Positions 6,690 to 11,601 of a stretch of DNA of 11,601 nucleotides are shown one piece after another; within the stretch, counting starts at the first letter, position 1, and each line of letters begins with the position of its first letter. This DNA is from Dictyocoela muelleri (taxonomy: Eukaryota > Microsporidia), in assembly GCA_016256075.1 (NCBI GenBank), contig SDVU01000644.1, positions 1 to 11,601 of the forward strand, written 5' to 3'. The position numbers were made by a program, and so were the translations under genes. The notes beneath the pieces were generated by a model. The model did no database searches. It had not been told where the DNA came from and was given only the letters and a program-made list of their open reading frames with translations.

Positions 6690-7056
6690 AAAATTTAAAT
6701 TTATAATAAATAAAAATATTGAATCGTAACATTTTCAATTGTAATAAGACAGAAAAAAACAATTGTGATTATGTGTGGTATATTCGTCGTTACTGTATAG
6801 GTTTAACATTTAAATAATAATAATCCAAAAAAAATTTTACAATCGATGAATCACCAAATTTTTTATAATTCAAATTTAATAATAAAAAAAAATATTAGTC
6901 AAAACATCAAAATAAAATTTTACTCATATTAAAATATTTATTAATAATAATTAGAAATATGCTAATAAGTCTCTTCAGGTTTATGATGTTTATGTATGAA
7001 TCATAGAGTTGATCATTGTGCCGATTTATATCCTTAAGGATAAGAATGACAGCATG
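6690..7056. other. Gene-free spacer
   Basis: A+T-rich sequence between the 6229-6683 element and MULE relic 2. A minus-strand 64-codon ORF (6907-7101) begins inside the left MULE end and is not supported as a gene. Confidence 0.5.
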
Positions 7057-7098
7057 CGGTATCTTTGCCATGGCCAAGATACCACTAAACCCAGCCAG
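7057..7098. repeat. Left hairpin terminal inverted repeat of MULE 2
   Basis: Contains a 26-bp palindrome at 7058-7083, GGTATCTT and AAGATACC around a CCATGG-like centre, with one mismatched pair. It continues inwards as ACTAAACCCAGCCAG. The inverted partner is 8551-8591. Confidence 0.8.
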
Positions 7099-7151
7099 CA
7101 TTCAAAAAAGCTTTACTGTGCCAGCTTATAAAAATTGATATGTTATTATCC

Positions 7152-8343
7152 ATGAAGAATTTTCAACTAATAAAAAATCAAAAGGTAATTATAATCTAGA
7201 AAGCAATGTTTTATATATAATAAAGATAATAGAAGTAATCATAAGAGAATCAGATATGTACAAACAAAAAATGTTGACCGACTAGAATTCTAAACGATCA
7301 GAATGTATTTGAGGCATCTATAGAACAACACAATCATTATAATAATTATATAATGAGGGAAAGGTGTAGGTCGTTAAATATAATAAAAGAAAGGGCTGAA
7401 AAATTACAAGCAACAAACAAAAAAATGTAACTAATTTGACTTTAATGCTAGAAGATGAGGTGTTGACTAAGTTGCCTAAATTCAAAAATCTTTTTAGACA
7501 AATTTACAAAACTAAAAAATAATAGTTATTATGCTGCAAACGAAATTTCGATGATTTTCTTAAAAATTTGCGAAGTGATAAATTTTCCTATATGAAAAGG
7601 TGTGTATAGTATAAAACGATTTTACGTGTATTTATCATTTAAAAATTTTAATTTGTTAAAATGTATCCACCGTTTTAATTGATTGTACATTTTAGTCAGT
7701 ACATTCAAACTTTCGTCAATTAATAACGATTAATTGTTATTTATTCAAAATTTTTCCCCTTGTGTTATATTTATTGAGTAATGAAATAGAAGAGTCATAT
7801 TCTGAATGTTTTAAAATACTTTAATATTTGACAGAGTGTTCATTTGTTAATATTTTTATAAATTTTAAAATTGCACTAAAATATGCTTTATGCAAGATTT
7901 TTCCGCTAGCGAATTTATTTGGATGTTCATTTCATTTCGCCAGTCAATATGGAGAAGCCTGCAAAGACTAAATCTTTCATATGAGTATTTATCGAATTTA
8001 AATATAATAATTAAATCAGAAATTTCTTAAATTAGCTTTTGTTCGTGAACATGAAGTAGAGGAAGTGTTATAATTTAAAGATAAAATTGAAGGTGAAATA
8101 CCGGAAATTTTTTATACTTTTATTAAATATTTCCAGAAAACTATGTCATGAAAAACATCAAGAAAATGTTATTCAATATTGATTCTCGCAATTGCAATTA
8201 TAGAGTTTTATCTAATATTCCTGGGAAAACTAAATTCTTTACAAGCGTGGCACAGAAGTTTGAATTTTATATGCAATATACCGAATCTCAATCTTGGAAA
8301 ATTTTTAGAAATTTTAAAACAAGAAAATAAAAAGTTCAGCTAA
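7152..8343 (+). pseudogene. FLYWCH/MULE transposase, decayed copy 2
   Basis: A 1.19-kb remnant, full-length for the family. It opens with MKNFQLIKNQKGN, paralogous to MDSIKLIKSQKGG of relic 1 and typical of a FLYWCH finger. IKERAEKLQ (7383-7409) fits the linker. DCTF at 7681-7692 sits where MULE transposases have D-G-T-F with the first catalytic aspartate, followed by FRQLITIN and FPLVLYLLSNEIEESY. FPLANLFGCSFHF (7900-7938) is the conserved F-P-x-x-x-x-x-G-C-x-F-H-F block that follows the second aspartate. LNSLQAWHRSLN (8230-8265) and KFLEILKQENKKFS at the end fit the C-terminal N-N-x-x-E-x-W-H-R and closing helix. Several frame changes and stops separate these blocks. The 60-codon ORF at 8148-8330 is an out-of-frame shadow. 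Confidence 0.85.
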
Positions 8344-8550
8344 CGATGATACAAATTAAAAAATAAAATTATGAGGAACAAAAATACTTTTTAAAAAAAA
8401 ATTAAATAAAAACGTATAGTAACAATGAATTATAATTTTTTTAAGAGAAAGAATTTTTTATAAAGATAAACAAGATTTGTAAGAAAGCTTATATAAATTT
8501 TTTAAATTTTTATTTTTGTAATATTTTCTTTCTAGTTACCGTTTTTTTTT

Positions 8551-8591
8551 CTGGCCGAGTTTAGCGGTATCTTGAAATGGTCTAGATACCG
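8551..8591. repeat. Right hairpin terminal inverted repeat of MULE 2
   Basis: CTGGCCGAGTTTAGCGGTAT, then a hairpin GGTATCT/AGATACC at 8566-8590 with an 11-nt loop. Read on the minus strand it aligns with 7057-7098 with one indel. TGGCCGAGT looks like a Pol III A-box but no tRNA folds from it. Confidence 0.8.
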
Positions 8592-8907
8592 TCCGCCGCT
8601 TATTGATAAATTCCGTTAATATTAAGTGCAGAAAATAAGGAGAAACTTTTTCGGGATTTACTATGTAAGAATAGCAATTAGTGTATAAATCTACGGAATC
8701 CATTGTTATTTTATAATCATTTGCATAATCGGAGTTTTGAATTTGTATCTAAATTATTTGGCCGTAGTAGAATAAAATTCGTTTAACACCTTTTAAATAT
8801 AGATAGTTTCAATAATTTATAATTGAAATTTCATAGTCTTATTTAAATGAGAAATTTTTATTTTACTTTTTGCTTTGAAGTGTAATATATGGTCATGAAT
8901 TAATATT
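8592..8907. other. Gene-free spacer
   Basis: A+T-rich; nothing supportable between the right end of MULE relic 2 and the 31-bp array. Confidence 0.5.
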
Positions 8908-9072
8908 TGCAAAAATTCTATAAATATCTATAAATATATGCAAAAATTCTATAAATATCTATAAATAGTTGCAAAAATTCTATAAATATCTATAAATATA
9001 TGCAAAAATTCTATAAATATCTATAAATATATGCAAAAATTCTATAAATATCTATAAATATATGCAAAAATT
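8908..9072. repeat. 31-bp tandem array, five copies plus a partial
   Basis: Copies start at 8908, 8939, 8970, 9001 and 9032, with a partial at 9063. Each unit is TGCAAAAATT followed by two CTATAAATAT decamers and one further base, so the unit has its own internal duplication. Only the second copy differs clearly (AGT for ATA at its end). It stops about 10 bp before the probable left end of MULE relic 3. Confidence 0.95.
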
Positions 9073-9081
9073 AGCTATCGG

Positions 9082-10630
9082 CTATTTCGTCACCAGGCGC
9101 CGAAGCGTAAGATCTTGATTAATCTTGCCACTCAAAAATCATACCGTAATGTATTTCGATAGATAAAAAAGTAGATAATAAACAAGTAAAAAATTATTTA
9201 TTGTGCAATAGATCTTGTAAAACCTTAAGAAAATACGTAAATACTACGAATCATTACAGATATATTTGAATAAAATGCTATTTTTATATTATTACAGGAA
9301 AAAATAATACAATAATTAGCTAAAAGATAAAGACAAATGTGTGAAAAGTTATGAAAAAATAAAGCCTTGAGTAATTGAGATAACATACATAAACGAACTG
9401 TAAATACTAAGGAGATGCTTAGAGATATAACCTCCCGAAATTTAAAATAGCGCCATTAGTATTAAAAGAATTGCCTTTAACACAAAATTTAAATGATAAA
9501 ATAACAAATTATAGAAAAAAAGAAAAATAAACATTATCACTGATGACATATCAAAAAACATAAATTCACGTACAGATTCGAACATTTTTACAATACGACT
9601 GTATAATAAATGATTTTTACAGGTACTGTATATTCACCAAAGACACATATGATTCACCTCAATAATGCTAAAAATTAGTATTGTGATAAAACATTTAGAT
9701 CTTATCTGTAAAAATAACTAGTTTTATGTAATAATGGTAGAATTTAATATTAGTGTTCCATAGTTTTATATATTCATAAAAAAAAGTAAAATAAATTTAT
9801 TAATAACGTTTAATTATTTGAAAACAGAATTTCAGAAACATAATGTCTAGAATATTACTATTGGTCTTGAAATAGCAGCTTTTCCGCTTTCAAAGAAATG
9901 TTTTCGAATTTTCTTATATACGGGATGTTTTCCATCTTTTCGAAACTTTTATATAGATAAATTCGAAGTTTGGGTTTGTTAAATAATATAAGATAAATTT
10001 CCATACTCTAAATGTTTTTAGAATATAGTTTCATTGTCGTTTGTCCCCCTGATTTTCCTGCTAAATAATTTGCCATTTTGGATAAATATATTCATATAAA
10101 TAAAAAATAACATAAACATAAAGAAGGTGTAACAGTTTTAAATATCCTTATGGGAATCATATTTTTTAAAAAATTCTAAATTTTCATATCTTTTCTACTA
10201 TTTTAGGTTGTTCACGAAAGAATTCTAAATGAATTAATAAAAATAATTTATTAGAAAAATGAAACCGTTATTTAAATGCCAATATTTATCAAGAAAATCA
10301 TTTTGTATATGAAATAGAGGTGATTTTGAATAATGAACGCGAAATAGTCTAAAATAAAATTAACAGATCGTTTATTAATTACTGCGAACAACATTCAAGT
10401 GTCTAATCTTATAATGCGAATATAAAAATGATTTTTACGATTTATAATAATTACTATGGTATTTAATTTTTAAAAGCTATAAGATCGAGATAAAAATTGA
10501 AAAGATTTTAAGATTAATAAAATTGATATTTATCTTATTCTATTTAAATGTTTTTTGTTTATTTAATGGATTTTAGTGGCATACAAACATCACAAATATG
10601 TCGTCACCACAAGCTTGTGAAAAGGCGGAA
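9082..10630 (+). mobile_element. Probable MULE DNA transposon relic 3
   Basis: A more decayed Mutator-like relic of about 1.55 kb, the same size as the other two. Candidate ends share CGTCACCA (9088-9095 and 10602-10609) beside imperfect palindromes: GGCGCC on the left and CACAAGCTTGTG on the right. Because each end is itself palindromic, direct or inverted orientation is hard to tell, and the ends remain tentative. The interior has FLYWCH/MULE motifs in order on the plus strand. Confidence 0.55.
9108..10480 (+). pseudogene. FLYWCH/MULE transposase, decayed copy 3
   Basis: The weakest of the three copies. ILINLATQKSYRNVF near 9110-9160 resembles the FLYWCH start (LIKSQKGGRKIIF in copy 1), and VKNYLLCNRSCKTLRK around 9186-9235 resembles KNYITWRCNRRGC. 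APLVLKELPLTQNLNDKITN around 9451-9510 fits the pre-catalytic linker. LEIAAFPLSKK (9865-9897) and TGCFPSF (9920-9940) fit the E-x-A through F-P to G-C-x-F-H-F block. VCPPDFPAK near 10037-10063 fits the A-F-V-P-x-x-D-V segment. A C-terminal T-N-N-like TANNIQV lies near 10384-10404. Many breaks lie between these, and the first catalytic aspartate block was not found. Confidence 0.55.
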
Positions 10631-10639
10631 TAAATTAAT

Positions 10640-11193
10640 ATAGGATCGTGAGTTAATATATACAATAATATCATAAATAAATCACAAAATTTAATAATAT
10701 CGCTGTAACCTGCCTGTAGATCTGTACTGCGAAAATATTAAGTAGAAAGAGATTTCGGAAAAAAATTTCAGCGACATGTTTGATTTCTCGTATCTTCTAT
10801 GGTGGTTTGATTGGTAGTTCATCATTGTAATTTCGAAGTTTGGGTTCATGAAATCGAAATTATTTGTAGTTTTAATATTTGATCATTTAATAAATTTTGA
10901 AAGTTCCAAAGTTTCAATGATGTCAAAATATATTTTTCTTTAGAATTTATTTTGAATTAAGACTCTGGGTTTATTCAGTTCAAAGTCTATGATAATATTG
11001 GTGGAGACCTTACCTGTTTCCAATCATCATCTCGGTTTAAAAATCTTACATTCTTTATTGATATTGTCACTTATTTATTTCCTTATTGATTACTACACTG
11101 TTTATAACCCTTTTTCTGATCAACTTATATGTTTAATCAATTTTTGAATTACCTTTTCATGTGAAAAATTAATAAAATATATGTCTTAAACTT
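10640..11193. other. Gene-free stretch, possible unassigned coding debris
   Basis: No gene that I can name. TTCGAAGTTTGGGTT at 10832-10846 repeats a 15-mer from MULE relic 3 (9962-9976), so a further transposase scrap is possible. Minus-strand open pieces around 10760-11030 look protein-like but match nothing I recognise. Confidence 0.35.
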
Positions 11194-11202
11194 ATGAATA
11201 TT

Positions 11203-11301
11203 GTTTTATTCTTTTTCATTTGTTTTTTTATGTTTTATTCTTTTTCATTTGTTTTTTTATGTTTTATTCTTTTTCATTCGTTTTTTTATGTTTTATTCTT
11301 T
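11203..11301. repeat. 29-bp T-rich tandem array
   Basis: Unit beginning GTTTTATTCTTTTTCATT, with copies at 11203, 11232 and 11261 and a partial from 11290. Copies are nearly identical (one ATTCG for ATTTG). An 80-codon phenylalanine-rich ORF (11194-11436) rides on it and is probably meaningless, since the period does not keep frame between copies. Confidence 0.92.
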
Positions 11302-11601
11302 AATTTTCTCATTTTTTTCTTAACATTTAATTTTATTTATTTTAAATTTATTATGTCCCGCCAAATGCGCGCGACAAATACGCTTAAACGATTTTTTTTT
11401 ATTAAAAATGTCACCCAGAGGTTTCGAACACAGTAGAAAAAAAATAAACAATATTCTACAAATACCTACATTATAAAGGCTAGAATTATATTGTTTAATA
11501 TAATTAAATGTTTATATATAGATTTTTTGGTTCTACAACGGTTTAGTCTAACCCTAAAGTCATATTGAGAAGAGAAACGACAATATTGAAACATAAGCGA
11601 A
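11302..11601. other. Right-hand edge, no gene seen
   Basis: A+T-rich, apart from a small G+C-rich spot around 11354-11382 that includes GCGCGCG. No complete tRNA or gene is visible; GGTTTCGAAC at 11419-11428 resembles a T-loop by itself but has no matching stem. Confidence 0.4.

Larger units (their letters stand above)
7057..8591 (+). mobile_element. MULE DNA transposon relic 2 with hairpin ends
   Basis: A second Mutator-like relic, about 1.54 kb and in the opposite orientation to relic 1. Inverted ends of about 42 bp (7057-7098 and 8551-8591) match at roughly 33 positions and probably extend some 20 bp on each side. Between them, on the plus strand, lies a full-length but broken FLYWCH/MULE transposase (7152-8343). 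The left end is noticeably richer in G+C than its surroundings. I find no convincing target duplication. Confidence 0.82.

Noticed and set aside
6907-7101. 64-codon minus-strand ORF with unusually G+C-rich codons at its start.
   Set aside because: Its start and the G+C-rich part lie inside the left terminal inverted repeat of MULE relic 2; the rest matches nothing.
8148-8330. 60-codon plus-strand ORF.
   Set aside because: It is out of frame with the MULE C-terminal motifs on the same strand and is a shadow of the decayed transposase.
8551-8610. Serine or leucine tRNA-like start, TGGCCGAGT.
   Set aside because: The sequence is the MULE 2 terminal repeat, the other end has the same block, and no cloverleaf forms.
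11194-11436. 80-codon phenylalanine-rich plus-strand ORF.
   Set aside because: It rides on a 29-bp T-rich array whose period does not keep frame; composition alone explains it.

Overview
The window looks like a gene-poor stretch of a very A+T-rich eukaryotic genome, most probably a microsporidian with an expanded genome. Three things suggest this. The two most believable genes are short, apparently intronless, and carry a CCC-type motif at the start codon (CCCCT-ATG at 2549-2556; CCC-ATG on the minus strand at 4920-4915), as described for microsporidia. The transposon families present, FLYWCH/MULE (Mutator-like) and Merlin (ISXO2-like), are common in microsporidia. Almost everything else is decayed repeats. 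The lineage call is an inference; no rRNA, tRNA or universal marker gene is present to fix it.

Layout: 126-1645 is a decayed MULE on the minus strand, followed at once by a 154-bp foldback element (1668-1821). 1822-2545 has no gene. 2554-2784 is a small membrane-anchored protein gene on the plus strand. 3070-3186 is a possible small hairpin-ended element and 3380-3532 a 17-bp tandem array. 4339-4917 (minus) is the best protein gene, a Gir2/RWDD1-like protein (RWD ends plus a DFRP-type C-terminus) whose middle is replaced by a seven-residue repeat tract. A weak 59-residue ORF lies just upstream of it. 5194-6220 holds a decayed Merlin transposon. 6229-6683 is a non-autonomous element whose inverted ends contain 17-bp units, expanded to about eight on the left, and whose interior is a 194-bp palindrome.

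A second MULE relic (7057-8591, plus strand) and a third, weaker one (about 9082-10630, plus strand) follow, separated by a 31-bp tandem array (8908-9072). The right end carries a 29-bp T-rich array and no recognisable gene.

The three MULE relics are all about 1.5 kb. In the two clear ones the terminal inverted repeats are themselves palindromes, so each end could fold into a hairpin; the two elements do not share end sequences. The window is best read as a transposon graveyard around one or two small host genes. I see no intact operon-like, defence or biosynthetic system.
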